Assembly (NCBI GenBank): GCA_018266295.1
Contig: JAFEAQ010000011.1
Location: 372,001-436,000, forward strand
Source: Bdellovibrionales bacterium
Lineage (GTDB): Bacteria; Bdellovibrionota; Bdellovibrionia; Bdellovibrionales; Bdellovibrionaceae
DNA length: 64,000 nt
Reading direction: 5' to 3'
Made by a program: the position numbers and the translations under genes. The notes below the pieces were generated by a model. The model did not search any database and was not told the origin of the DNA. It saw only the letters and a list, made by a program, of their open reading frames with translations. Every line of letters starts with the position of its first letter. Position 1 is the first letter of the stretch. Of the stretch, positions 1-8,704 are shown in pieces.

Positions 1-1
1 T

Positions 2-292
2 AAAAAACTGTTTTTGATAGGGAAGCAGAAATCGTCCTTCGCGTTGATTGAGATCGCGAACGGCGTCTTCATACGACGAATACCAAACATTCCAGACCGA
101 AGACCCGAGATGCCGCACGAGGATCGCATTGGCATCAAGATTTTCTTTGAGCTCGCGCCACGAAGCAAAGTTCGCGTGTTTGGCGATGATCTCAAGAGCG
201 TCTTTGAGTGCAATCGGCTTCCCGGCTTTAGCCTTGGCCTTTTGGAGTAGTTTCGCTTTGTTTTTTAAATGCTGGATTTGTGAAATGGCCAC
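2..292 (-). CDS. Hypothetical protein, 3' end cut by window edge
   Basis: The reading frame starts at a GTG preceded by a strong ribosome binding site (AAGGAG, six bases upstream) and stays open through the left edge, so about 97 N-terminal codons are visible. Residues 1-50 are lysine- and alanine-rich and helical, followed by a stretch with KDALEIIAKHANFASWRELK. This resembles the short N-terminal helical module found in some glyoxalase-superfamily proteins (for example ...ALELIAKQLGFRDWNTL), and the part after it is rich in aromatic residues (WNVWYSSYEDA). The function is not recognised. The plus-strand open frames over the same bases look like shadows, since they lack ribosome binding sites. 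Confidence 0.7.
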   Translation of the reverse strand, partial: MAISQIQHLKNKAKLLQKAKAKAGKPIALKDALEIIAKHANFASWRELKENLDANAILVRHLGSSVWNVWYSSYEDAVRDLNQREGRFLLPYQKQFF

Positions 293-452
293 AAAATCTC
301 CTTTGTCTTGTTACCTATAACCGCGTTGGTAACCAAAAGAGTTTATTTGTGTTGGCGTGTGAACGCCTGTCTTCGCGAGGTGAGCTTCTCTTTGGCGGTA
401 GAGGCGTCCTCGTCAGCCTCATAATAGAATATAACCGCAAACTTTCAAAAAG

Positions 453-1415
453 TCAAAGTGGGCAGTAAGTAATGACAATCACTCCGTTTGCTCCGGCTCC
501 GCCCGCTGGCGGACTCTTCGCGCAGAATCCATTTCCACCGCCGCCTCCACCGTAGTTTCCGGCGGCACCACCGGCGCCTGAGTTACCAACACCGGTTCCA
601 CCACCACCGCCACCACTTCCTGCCACTGAAGGGGAGGTTGCTAAGTCATTGCCCGCACTGCCCGCTTGAGGATTCGGAGTTCCAGCATTGTCAGCACCGC
701 CGGCACCACCGCCGCCGTTTGCGGGACTCGCCCCTCCACGCACGCCGGCTCCGGCGCCGAGATAGTTTTTGCCGCCTGTGGATCCGCTTCCGACAGCACC
801 GCCGCCATTCCCACCGCCACCGCCTCCGCCCGCACCTGAACCAGGAGTGACACCGTTCGCGCCTGGACCGTTGGGCCCTCCGGCTCCGCCACCACCTCCT
901 CCACCGGAAGTCGAAGATTTCGATCCGCCATTTCCGCCGGAATAAGTGACATCGCCGATGGAAGTCGCTGCACTGCCACCAGCACCACCGCCGCTCGTTG
1001 AACCTTTAAGTCCTGCCTTTGCGAGAAGTGTCGATGTGTCTACGAACCATGTGTCTGTTCCATCGGTGCTGGAGTTTCCTTTCGCGCCAATTTGATAAGT
1101 GACGGTGCCCGGGTATGTGACCTGCAAGTTGTTCTTACGTGCGTAGGCGCCGCCGCCACCGCCACCATTTGCATCATTTGAACACCAACTGCCGGCACCA
1201 CCACCACCGCCGCCACCGCCGATGGCTTCGATGGAGTTATCGTCTTTATTCCAGTCACTCGGGATCGCCCACGAGGTGCCTGAAGTTAATATGACTTTGG
1301 TGTAGGTGCATCCGGCTGTCTTTGATTTCCAAAAGGCGAACGGAATCAGACCTGCGAAGGATTTCCCTGAGAGAAAAACGACGGCCGCTGAAATAATGAG
1401 GTTTGTGATTTTCAT
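453..1415 (-). CDS. Secreted glycine-rich protein
   Basis: About 320 residues. The chosen ATG gives a clear signal peptide (MKITNLIISAAVVFLSGKSFA). A GTG 15 codons upstream would only add a polar leader. After a short region containing TSGTSWAIPSDW, most of the protein is runs of three to eight glycines mixed with Ala, Ser, Asn and Pro, ending in GVIVITYCPL. The W-x-I-P start followed by glycine tracts and a GVIVI-Y ending match the glycine-rich domain seen in phage tail-tip and bacterial surface proteins. I infer an exported surface or matrix protein. No phage genes lie nearby. The repetitive GC-rich DNA creates long false frames on other strands. Confidence 0.85.
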   Translation of the reverse strand: MKITNLIISAAVVFLSGKSFAGLIPFAFWKSKTAGCTYTKVILTSGTSWAIPSDWNKDDNSIEAIGGGGGGGGAGSWCSNDANGGGGGGAYARKNNLQVTYPGTVTYQIGAKGNSSTDGTDTWFVDTSTLLAKAGLKGSTSGGGAGGSAATSIGDVTYSGGNGGSKSSTSGGGGGGGAGGPNGPGANGVTPGSGAGGGGGGGNGGGAVGSGSTGGKNYLGAGAGVRGGASPANGGGGAGGADNAGTPNPQAGSAGNDLATSPSVAGSGGGGGGTGVGNSGAGGAAGNYGGGGGGNGFCAKSPPAGGAGANGVIVITYCPL

Positions 1416-1639
1416 GTGTCCATTTTCACCGTCCACACTTTTGCTTCCAGTGAATAACACAGATCAGGACGTGTTTCCGTTACGTTCCCTGTGCACTACT
1501 TAACCTAGGTAGGTACATAATCACCTTCGAAAAAGAGAGCAGCTCATTATACAATATATTGAATAATCTTTACAGATTATACTGGCTAGTCAGGGTTCAC
1601 AAAAAACAGTATATTAGCTTTAACAGAAAGGACGGTTTT

Positions 1640-2521
1640 ATGAAGAAACTATTATTCTCTCGAAAAAATGAACAACGCCACTGGGTTGGCGATGGGTTCC
1701 CCGTCCGCTCAATCTTTACTTATAATGATTTGGCCAAAGAGATTTCGCCATTTCTGTTAATGGATTACGCGGGCCCGGCAACCTTCCCGCCGACGAATGA
1801 ACGTAAAGGCGTTGGTGAGCATCCTCACCGCGGCTTTGAAACCGTGACGATAGTCTATTCAGGCGAAGTGGAGCATCGCGATTCCGCTGGCGGTGGAGGT
1901 CTCATTGGTCCCGGTGACGTGCAATGGATGACGGCGGCTTCGGGCCTTGTACATGAAGAGTTCCATGGTCCCGAGTTCGCAAAACGCGGCGGCAACTTTG
2001 AGATGGTACAGCTTTGGGTGAACTTGCCAAGAAAAGATAAAATGTCAAAACCTCGCTATCAAGGTTTGAAAGATGCGAACATTCCGGCAGTAGCCCTGCC
2101 TGATGGCGCCGGAACTTTGCGCGTGATTGCTGGAAACTATCAAGACGCCAAAGGCCCCGGCATGACATTTACTCCGATCAATCTTTGGGACTTGAACTTG
2201 AAAGCTGGTCACAAAGTCACTTTGAAAGTTCCTGCCGGTCACACCGCAACGGCGTTTGTCTTAAGTGGCAAAATCGAAGTCGGTACTGAAGCGATTGGCG
2301 AAGCAGCCCTCGCGGTGTTTGAACGCGACGGCGACGAGCTCACGTTCAAAGTCCTTGAAGACACGAAGTTGCTCTTCATGGGAGGAGAGCCGATTGAAGA
2401 ACCGATTGTCGGCTATGGCCCGTTTGTCATGAACTCCATCGGCGAAATCAAGCAAGCCTTCATCGATTTCGAAGAAGGACGCATGGGATCTTTTGGCTCG
2501 ATCAGCGGATCTGAAAACTAA
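1640..2521 (+). CDS. Pirin family protein
   Basis: About 293 residues, the usual pirin length. The start is the ATG behind GAAAGGA. A longer upstream extension in frame has no ribosome binding site and is unlike the family. The N-terminal cupin carries the diagnostic metal-binding segment EHPHRGFETVT followed by EVEHRDSAGGGG, GPGDVQWMTA and SGLVHEE, which together supply the His/Glu ligands. The C-terminal cupin contains GHTATAFVLSG and the family ending FNSIGEIKQAF-like (here FVMNSIGEIKQAF). Bacterial pirins are iron-binding, and some act as quercetinases or modulate pyruvate metabolism or stress responses; the substrate here cannot be told. It is a single gene, closed by a strong hairpin terminator. 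Confidence 0.95.
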   Translation: MKKLLFSRKNEQRHWVGDGFPVRSIFTYNDLAKEISPFLLMDYAGPATFPPTNERKGVGEHPHRGFETVTIVYSGEVEHRDSAGGGGLIGPGDVQWMTAASGLVHEEFHGPEFAKRGGNFEMVQLWVNLPRKDKMSKPRYQGLKDANIPAVALPDGAGTLRVIAGNYQDAKGPGMTFTPINLWDLNLKAGHKVTLKVPAGHTATAFVLSGKIEVGTEAIGEAALAVFERDGDELTFKVLEDTKLLFMGGEPIEEPIVGYGPFVMNSIGEIKQAFIDFEEGRMGSFGSISGSEN

Positions 2522-2541
2522 AAACACAAAGCCTTCACTGG

Positions 2542-2572
2542 AGCCCCAGGCAACGCCTGGGGCTTTCATTTC
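2542..2572 (+). terminator. Rho-independent terminator of pirin gene
   Basis: A ten-base-pair perfect stem (AGCCCCAGGC / GCCTGGGGCT) with a three-base loop starts about 20 bases after the pirin stop codon and is followed by a T-rich stretch (TTCATTTCTTC). Confidence 0.8.
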
Positions 2573-2703
2573 TTCATGGGTTGATTTAAAGATTTCAATA
2601 TTCCGTAACAACGTTGTGAAGATCTCTTCTAAATTGCCCATTTACCAGGGCTTCCTCAAGATTGGTTTTACACTTTCTTCCTCCTCCGCTACAGAAAAGT
2701 TAT

Positions 2704-3486
2704 ATGAAAGCAACAATCGTATTTCTTTTTACGTCCTCTTTGATCCTCAATGCTGCCAATGCACAGCCTAAACCCACTACCAGCGAGCTTCGTGAGATCA
2801 GTCTCGTAACGATGGAGATCCCGCCTTTTATGAGCGAGCACATGCCTGATCAAGGAGCGGGTTCCTATGCACTCAAGATGCTGTTTAAAAAACGCGGCTA
2901 TGATTTGAAAATGAGTTTTGCGCCCTTCTTGCGGTCAAAAAACCTCGCGACGCACGATCGGGACTTTGTCGGCTATGCTCCCAGCACAAAGTATAACCTC
3001 ATCAAAGGCTTTGTCCTGTCGAAAATTTTCTATCAATCCCCTTGGATGATTATTCAAAACAAAGAAAATCCGATCCAGTGGAAGAAGATCGAAGACTTGA
3101 CCAAATATCTTGGCGGCAACGTGAACGGCTATGACATGGTTCCAGAAGCCACACAGCTGTATGAAGCCGGAAAACTCAAAATTGAAATGGCTCCAGATGA
3201 TGTCAAAAATATTCTGAAGCTTGCTCACAAGCGTGTCGATTACATCTTTATGGATGAGAACATGTACAAGTTCTTGATGGCGACGAATCCGACCCTAAAA
3301 CCGTTTGCCGACAAATTAGAAATCCATCCACACCGAGTCGAAATGCTCAACTACGGGATTGCCTTCCGTAAAACCCCGCAAGGCATGGACCTGCTAGATG
3401 AGATCAATAAAGTTCTGAATGAAGAGGAATTTACGAATTACGTGAACGCCTACATGAAGAATCTCACGGCAGGCGCTCCGAAGTAA
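2704..3486 (+). CDS. Periplasmic solute-binding protein, family 3-like
   Basis: About 260 residues. The chosen start gives a signal peptide (MKATIVFLFTSSLILNAANA). The mature part begins ISLVTMEIPPFMSEHMPDQGAGS, the typical first strand and ligand loop of the extracellular family 3 binding proteins (PBPb fold). It then has the two-lobe pattern with SKIFYQSPWMIIQ and a C-terminal lobe ending ...LLDEINKVLNEEEFTNYVNAYM. No permease or ATPase gene is near, so it may be a stand-alone sensor or scavenger rather than part of a local ABC transporter. It ends directly against the convergent gene, with no intergenic base. A second lone protein of this type lies at 22848-23648. Confidence 0.85.
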   Translation: MKATIVFLFTSSLILNAANAQPKPTTSELREISLVTMEIPPFMSEHMPDQGAGSYALKMLFKKRGYDLKMSFAPFLRSKNLATHDRDFVGYAPSTKYNLIKGFVLSKIFYQSPWMIIQNKENPIQWKKIEDLTKYLGGNVNGYDMVPEATQLYEAGKLKIEMAPDDVKNILKLAHKRVDYIFMDENMYKFLMATNPTLKPFADKLEIHPHRVEMLNYGIAFRKTPQGMDLLDEINKVLNEEEFTNYVNAYMKNLTAGAPK

Positions 3487-4512
3487 TTATTTAAAACGCT
3501 TTTGCACACCCACGCGCATCATGTCGCGATCGTTATTGTCACTCGAAACGACGCGGCTGAAATCCACGAAGACTTTAACACCCTTCTTTGAATCACCTAC
3601 GGTGCGCTCTGCACGAACACTGATCAAGGCGTTTGTCTGAAGGTTGTTGGAGCCACGCTTGTTGATTGCAAAGTAAGGACCGACACCGGCGCTCATACTC
3701 CATTTTTCGCTGATCGGTTGAACAAACCACACTTGGGTTGCAACACCGTTACGGTCTGTGCGAACGCCATCATCCCCTTCATGAATTCCTGAAACAGACA
3801 AGGCCATGCCGTTGCTATAGTATTTCTTAAGCTCAACGGCTGCGTTCTTCGCGGACTCCGTGCCACCGTGATTTGTGATCGTATTGCCACCCATCACATC
3901 GAGCCAAACAGATCCATCACCCGCGTAGTCTGCAGAATCGCGGAAGTGACTGGCTGAAAAGTCTTTACCAACACCCACAAGGACGGCATCTGAACTTGGC
4001 GCGCCCGGCATCTGTACACGGTTGTACTGGGCACGAACATGCCAGCCGTTATTGCCGAGGTAATACAACACCGCCGCTGTCGCCAAAGCGCCGAGTCTTT
4101 GATCGTCCAGCTCGACGCCATCAACAGTGGTTGTATTCATCGAGAAGTAAGGACCTACGCCGACTTCTGCTTTCATTCTGTCAGAAATGTCTTTTCTAAA
4201 GACGATTTGGCCGGCAAAACCATCGCGGTGATTGTTCTGAGGGTGACCTTCGTTATAGTGAACGAAGTCGATGCGAACGGAGCTATCACTTGGCAGCCCC
4301 GTCCCACGGAGCTCTTGACCGAAACGCACCTCCAGGGCACGATTCTGCATATCATCGCCATTGCTGTTACGGCCGTTGCCATAAGTGTTAGAGACATAAG
4401 CGCCACTGAGACGGAGGTTCCGCTCAGCAACGCTCTCTTCATATCCTGCACGTCCCGGGAGGGACACCGTTTGAATCGCGGCCAAAAGTGCCAACGTCCA
4501 CGCCTTATTCAT
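3487..4512 (-). CDS. Outer-membrane beta-barrel protein with internal duplication
   Basis: About 341 residues with a signal peptide (MNKAWTLALLAAIQTVSLPGRAG) and an alternating polar/hydrophobic beta pattern ending in a terminal Phe-Lys (VGVQKRFK). The two halves look alike. An element reading roughly 'strand - D/E - VGVGPYFSMN' near residue 130 recurs as SAGVGPYFAIN near residue 285, each preceded by a KDISDRMKAEVG / PISEKWSMSAG segment. This suggests a tandemly duplicated eight-stranded unit giving a larger barrel. No specific porin family is recognised. The gene is monocistronic; the stop codon touches that of the convergent binding-protein gene. Confidence 0.8.
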   Translation of the reverse strand: MNKAWTLALLAAIQTVSLPGRAGYEESVAERNLRLSGAYVSNTYGNGRNSNGDDMQNRALEVRFGQELRGTGLPSDSSVRIDFVHYNEGHPQNNHRDGFAGQIVFRKDISDRMKAEVGVGPYFSMNTTTVDGVELDDQRLGALATAAVLYYLGNNGWHVRAQYNRVQMPGAPSSDAVLVGVGKDFSASHFRDSADYAGDGSVWLDVMGGNTITNHGGTESAKNAAVELKKYYSNGMALSVSGIHEGDDGVRTDRNGVATQVWFVQPISEKWSMSAGVGPYFAINKRGSNNLQTNALISVRAERTVGDSKKGVKVFVDFSRVVSSDNNDRDMMRVGVQKRFK

Positions 4513-4641
4513 GTTTAGCTCCGATCATTTTTTTTATTTTTCGGGAGCCTAGAGAGCAAGACGTGTTCCACGCTAAAAATGGGATAGCTTAGAGCCTGTC
4601 AAACAACGGCCAAAGCTTCGACGTTTCGACGCTTAAAAACG

Positions 4642-5280
4642 TCACGCTTTTGCCCAACCTAAAGCAGTTGATATTGTTGGCAATTCACGGACGAAGATCC
4701 CACGGCACTGCTCGGCGATTTCACGATGTTCGAGCTGGGTGCCGGCTTCACTTCTCAATTGAATGTAGTGTATCCAACTGCGCACAGTTCCGTTCATATA
4801 AAGCCTTGTTGAAGTGTTTAACGGCAGCAGCATGCGGGCGCATTCTTTTGCAATGCCGCGCTCGAGGGCCTCTTGATATTTGCCGTGAGCGGCCTCCCAA
4901 ACGTGCTTCTGAGCCTCTAAAAACCACTGCTTGGTCTCTGGGGAAAGATCATCGAGGGAGTTCTGGCGGTTTTTCTGATCCTGCCTGCGGGCTCCATACT
5001 CTATAAAGCCATCCACGGCCGCGTAGCGCTGCGAGAACTCTTGAAACGAAAAGGAGCGATGCCGCAGAATCTGGGCAGCCACCGCCCGCGAGGTGGTGAC
5101 CTCGAGGACCAAGTTCGCCTGCTCGAAAATCGACCAGTGGCCGTGCTTAATGCAGTAATGAATCAAGCGAGCAAAGTCCGGGTTGTCTTGGTTCACGGGA
5201 TTACTGACCCGGGCGCAATAGGCCATGGTTTCTTCGGCTTTTGGCGAGATCGAAATCAGTCGAACGGCGTTTTCAGTCAT
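4642..5280 (-). CDS. thyX: Flavin-dependent thymidylate synthase
   Basis: About 212 residues, normal for the family. The signature RHRxxSxxExSxRY is present as RHRSFSFQEFSQRY at residues 73-86, with upstream HGHWSIFEQANLVLEV (His/Glu substrate and FAD region) and downstream RMLLPLNTSTRLYMNGTVRSWIHYIQLR. ThyX makes dTMP from dUMP using methylene-tetrahydrofolate and reduced FAD, replacing ThyA. No thyA is visible in the window. The start codon follows a strong AAGGAGG site. The gene is divergent from a LysR-type regulator with palindromes in the 91-bp gap, so regulation by that protein is possible but not shown. Confidence 0.97.
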   Translation of the reverse strand: MTENAVRLISISPKAEETMAYCARVSNPVNQDNPDFARLIHYCIKHGHWSIFEQANLVLEVTTSRAVAAQILRHRSFSFQEFSQRYAAVDGFIEYGARRQDQKNRQNSLDDLSPETKQWFLEAQKHVWEAAHGKYQEALERGIAKECARMLLPLNTSTRLYMNGTVRSWIHYIQLRSEAGTQLEHREIAEQCRGIFVRELPTISTALGWAKA

Positions 5281-5328
5281 GGGGCCTCCTTAGATCAGTT
5301 ATACAAAATAGTGCAGCCCGAAATAAGG

Positions 5329-5371
5329 AATATGATTTCATATTTAATATTCTTTAAGTTATATGACTTAA
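5329..5371. promoter_or_regulatory. Two palindromes between thyX and a LysR gene
   Basis: In the AT-rich divergent gap there are two perfect inverted repeats: AATATGA-TT-TCATATT at 5329-5344 and TTAAGT-N6-ACTTAA at 5354-5371. The second is palindromic at 16 of 18 positions and ends on the base before the LysR start codon. Both have the A/T character and spacing expected of LysR-type operators, so they are candidate autoregulatory sites. This is inference from position and symmetry only. Confidence 0.45.
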
Positions 5372-6244
5372 ATGACGAATATTCCTCTTCAGCATCTTCA
5401 GGCGTTTGTGGTTTTCGGCGAGTCCGTCAATATCGTAACGGCGGCAAAAACTCTGGGTATCACTCAGCCGGCTCTGTCCAAACAACTCAAAGCACTGGAC
5501 AAAAAAATGCCTCAACCTTTATTTACTTTCAGTGGCCGCAAGAAAGTGCTGACTCCATTTGCTCAGGATCTTCTGCGTGAGTTAAGCGCGCGACTCAATG
5601 GCATTCAAAGCCTGGTTCATCAAACAGAGCTATTACACGATGACGGCCAAACGGCTCGTGTGCGCTTTGCCGCCCGCCGCGGAGTTCTTGACCGCTGCAG
5701 TGATCAGATTCGCTTTCCTGGGCAGATTTATTTCTCTGAGATGACCAATGAGGCGATGATCGAGGCACTGTTGCAGCGAAAAATTGAAATCGCAGTCCTT
5801 CATGATCCTCCGAGTTCGCCAGAGATTATTGCAAAGAAATTATTTAACGAAAATTTTCAGCTGGTGATTCCGAAATCACTTCTGCGCGAAAAACGCGGGC
5901 TGGGAAAAAAGCTCTTTACGGAACTCGCAATTCTTCCAGGGATTGCTTATAAATCCCAAGACGAAGTCCTGGCAAAACTCTGCGGGGCCTATGAGATGGA
6001 CTATCAGAAATTACGGATCCAAAGAGTCACAGAGAGCTACTCTAGCATTGCCTCGATGGTGGATGCCGGAATGGGCTGGGCAGCCTTACCCGCCTATCTT
6101 TCAGTTTCAAATACAAAAAACTGGATTCTACCGATCCCGGTGGAGCTTGTGACTCTGCGGGAGTTTTATCTGACCTACCGTAAAGAGTTCCACAAGACGA
6201 AATGGTTTCAAAATCTTTTAAATGAGATCAAGACCTGTTTTTAG
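5372..6244 (+). CDS. LysR-family transcriptional regulator
   Basis: About 290 residues, standard for LysR proteins. Residues 6-62 form the winged helix-turn-helix (LQHLQAFVVFGESVNIVTAAKTLGITQPALSKQLKALDKKM... with TQPALSKQLK in the recognition helix, and PLFTFSGRKKVLTPFA in the wing). The rest is a periplasmic-binding-fold effector domain, including a MIEALLQRKIEIAVL segment typical of the family and GMGWAALPAYL near the end. It is divergently transcribed from thyX. Its 3' end overlaps the convergent papain-like gene by four bases. The effector is unknown. Confidence 0.92.
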   Translation: MTNIPLQHLQAFVVFGESVNIVTAAKTLGITQPALSKQLKALDKKMPQPLFTFSGRKKVLTPFAQDLLRELSARLNGIQSLVHQTELLHDDGQTARVRFAARRGVLDRCSDQIRFPGQIYFSEMTNEAMIEALLQRKIEIAVLHDPPSSPEIIAKKLFNENFQLVIPKSLLREKRGLGKKLFTELAILPGIAYKSQDEVLAKLCGAYEMDYQKLRIQRVTESYSSIASMVDAGMGWAALPAYLSVSNTKNWILPIPVELVTLREFYLTYRKEFHKTKWFQNLLNEIKTCF

Positions 6245-7038
6245 CGACAACCTATTTCAGCGCACATCTCTTCAGGGGTGGAAGAGCGCTTTAACATGTC
6301 GGCAAGGTACTTGTCACTGTAGGTGGGCGAGTTCGCCGCCATCTTTTTCGGAATCTGGTTTAAATTTTCCAAGGACTGCAGGCGTGAGAAAATCATGCGA
6401 TGGAATTTTTCTTTCGCGAGGCACTTTTCACCCATGCCGGCAGGCTGTTCTTTCGTTTCAAGGTTGCTCGACCAGAAACAGATCTTTGCGCCGTTCTCTT
6501 TTGTTCCGGTGAAAACCACCGAGTGGCCTCTTTCTTTCACACCGATCTCGTCGCTCCAAAAGGCTTTCATAAAATCCCCGGGCTGTGCCAGTGCGATGTC
6601 CGTGAAGTTGATCCCAAGACCGAGTTCATGAAACAGCCTTGCAGTCCCAGGGCCGTTTGCATTCCACCGCCCCCAAACGCCAGAGCCATCCGGCTGGCCC
6701 GTGATCATCAGCGTCTCTGGAATATCTTTTCCGAGAGAAAGTCTTTTCTCAGTTTGCATTTTTTCAATCAGTCGCAAAAACACCTGATAGGTCGAGGCGC
6801 TGCAGAAGCTCGGCGTTGTGTTCTCTCGAGCAAAAACTAGGTGGCCGTCATGAACAGTCATTGATGACTTCAATAATTTAAATGTTGAGTTTGAGGTGTC
6901 GTAACCTCCGCCCACGGGCATTTCTTTGATGATCGATAAAATCAAAGAATTGTAAGGAGATCGCATCTCTTGCGCAGACAAATTTTCAGCAACAAAAAGA
7001 AATGTAACGACGATAAAAAGCCGGCTAAACTTTGACAT
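6241..7038 (-). CDS. Secreted NlpC/P60-like (papain-fold) protein, putative
   Basis: About 265 residues with a signal peptide (MSKFSRLFIVVTFLFVAENLSA). The mature part contains, in order, PSFCSASTYQVFLRL (Cys at the head of a helix), a region with WNANGPGT, AQPGDFMKAFW, RGHSVVFTGT (His) and ICFWSSN. Cys then 'GDF' then 'GHSVVF' is the order of the catalytic Cys and His in NlpC/P60 and related amidase or endopeptidase folds. I infer a cell-wall-active or related cysteine hydrolase. I cannot name the family with certainty, and a catalytic role is not proven. It may be relevant to handling prey peptidoglycan. Confidence 0.65.
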   Translation of the reverse strand: MSKFSRLFIVVTFLFVAENLSAQEMRSPYNSLILSIIKEMPVGGGYDTSNSTFKLLKSSMTVHDGHLVFARENTTPSFCSASTYQVFLRLIEKMQTEKRLSLGKDIPETLMITGQPDGSGVWGRWNANGPGTARLFHELGLGINFTDIALAQPGDFMKAFWSDEIGVKERGHSVVFTGTKENGAKICFWSSNLETKEQPAGMGEKCLAKEKFHRMIFSRLQSLENLNQIPKKMAANSPTYSDKYLADMLKRSSTPEEMCAEIGCR

Positions 7039-7107
7039 GCCGTCATCGCATCACAGGATCCGCAGACTGTCGAGTCCAATTCAGCAACGACAAACAAAGC
7101 CGTGTTT

Positions 7108-8583
7108 TTACTCGGCCCGGTCTTGAGTCACCACAGTTCTACGCACCGTTGGCTTTTTGACGGCATTGCCTTGCTGTGCAGCCCCTGGCTGTGGCTGAAC
7201 TGCTCTTGCACGAGGAGCCGCGTAACGTTGCTGCTGTTGTTGCTGTCGCTGAACAGTTCGTGCAGGCGCGCGCCGTTCGGGGGCCACGGCTTGAACTTGC
7301 CCCGCCATCTTGCCTTGGGGAATTAAGAAATCAAAAAAGCCATAGGATTCATCTAATTTCAGCATGATCACTGACAGCAGATAAAATGCAAACAGCATGT
7401 AGTGACGAGTGGATGCTTTCTCCTTCATCATCTTCTCAATACCACGCAGACGTTGATCCACATCGACGTTGGGACTCACCGCTTTTTGCGAAGCCGGCGG
7501 CGGAGAAGCATGCGTCTGAATCAAAACAGTGGCAGCCTCGCCGTTTGCGGAAAGGGCCGCTGAATTGCTAAGGGAAAGTTGCACATTCATATTGAGAAGA
7601 CGTACTTCGTTACGCTCTTGCTCAATTTCTGTCTCAAACATTTTTTGTAGCAACCGCGCATTCTCAGAGTAAGAATAATCCGGGTAGTGAGTCTGCATAA
7701 TCTGACGAAGGGCCGCCTGAAATTCTGCGGCACTTGAGTATCGTTCATTGGGATCCTTGCGCAGAGCTTTCAGAATAACCTGGTCAAGCTCCGGCGGAAT
7801 CGCGCCGTTATAGTAAGACGGCGCTTTGATGTTGTAATCGCAATTTGAAATCGTTGCGAGGATGGTCATCTCGGAATCGCCAGTGCGATAAAATGGGCGA
7901 CGGCTTGTGAGGAGCTCCCACGCGACAATACCCAAAGCAAAAATATCCACACGCGCATCAAGATGCTCGCCGGCGATCTGTTCCGGCGACATGTAGGCGA
8001 ATTTTCCCTTAATCGTGCCGGCGCGAGTGGCCTCAATCATCGTACTTGCAGCCTTTGCGATACCAAAATCGATGACTTTCAAATTGCCGTCATAGCTCAC
8101 CAGCAAGTTGTGCGGAGAAATATCGCGATGAATCGCTTTGACTTCTTCACCAGTGACTTTGTTGACAAAAGTATGGGCGTAACTCAAGCCGGAAGCCGCT
8201 TGCGCGAGCAGGCTGAGCGCCATCGGTATCGGCATGAGTTCGCCCTTTTCAACAAATTTATAAAGAACATCCTTAAGATTCTTACCTTCGATATATTCCA
8301 TGGAAATATAGGGCTGGCGGTTGCATTCTCCGAAATCGTGGATCTGCACCGTGTGGGGATGATTAAATCCCATACAAACCCTAATTTCACCCTGGAACAT
8401 TTTAATAAACTCAATGTCGTTAGCGGCATGAGGTAAAATGCGTTTAATAACTACAACACGGCCATTGCCTTTATGGCTTGCAGGACGGGCCAAGAACACT
8501 TCAGCCATTCCTCCGGTAGCGATTTTCTTCAGTAATACATAATTGCCGAAGTTCTCAAAATTCGGGAAATCATTTGAGTTCAT
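7108..8583 (-). CDS. Eukaryote-like serine/threonine protein kinase, membrane-anchored
   Basis: About 491 residues. The start is the ATG preceded by GGAGG. A second ATG 13 codons upstream has no good ribosome binding site. The kinase domain spans residues 15-310: glycine loop (IATGGMAEVFLA), VIKRIL lysine 47, HRDISPHNL (152-160), DFG (172-174) and an APE-like MSPEQIAGE. Near residue 395 a single hydrophobic segment (HYMLFAFYLLSVIMLKL) probably crosses the membrane, leaving a C-terminal tail of about 80 residues rich in Arg, Ala and Gln with a run of six glutamines. There are no PASTA repeats. A partner phosphatase is not present nearby. The substrate is unknown. Confidence 0.95.
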   Translation of the reverse strand: MNSNDFPNFENFGNYVLLKKIATGGMAEVFLARPASHKGNGRVVVIKRILPHAANDIEFIKMFQGEIRVCMGFNHPHTVQIHDFGECNRQPYISMEYIEGKNLKDVLYKFVEKGELMPIPMALSLLAQAASGLSYAHTFVNKVTGEEVKAIHRDISPHNLLVSYDGNLKVIDFGIAKAASTMIEATRAGTIKGKFAYMSPEQIAGEHLDARVDIFALGIVAWELLTSRRPFYRTGDSEMTILATISNCDYNIKAPSYYNGAIPPELDQVILKALRKDPNERYSSAAEFQAALRQIMQTHYPDYSYSENARLLQKMFETEIEQERNEVRLLNMNVQLSLSNSAALSANGEAATVLIQTHASPPPASQKAVSPNVDVDQRLRGIEKMMKEKASTRHYMLFAFYLLSVIMLKLDESYGFFDFLIPQGKMAGQVQAVAPERRAPARTVQRQQQQQQRYAAPRARAVQPQPGAAQQGNAVKKPTVRRTVVTQDRAE

Positions 8584-8704
8584 GTTCGGACCTCCGTGTG
8601 TACCCTGCTCTTTAATATCCATTGTAGACCATCTTTGAAAAAATATTTAAGTTTCTACGAACGTCATTTTTTTTGACAGCGAATCTTCTCAATCAGTCAA
8701 AGTT

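Noticed and set aside
310-333. Inverted repeat GTTACC-N12-GGTAAC upstream of the first gene
   Set aside because: Six-base arms with a 12-base gap are expected by chance at this window size, and nothing else supports a binding site.
453-1415. Prophage remnant based on the glycine-rich tail-like protein
   Set aside because: There is a signal peptide, and no capsid, terminase, integrase or tail genes are found around it.
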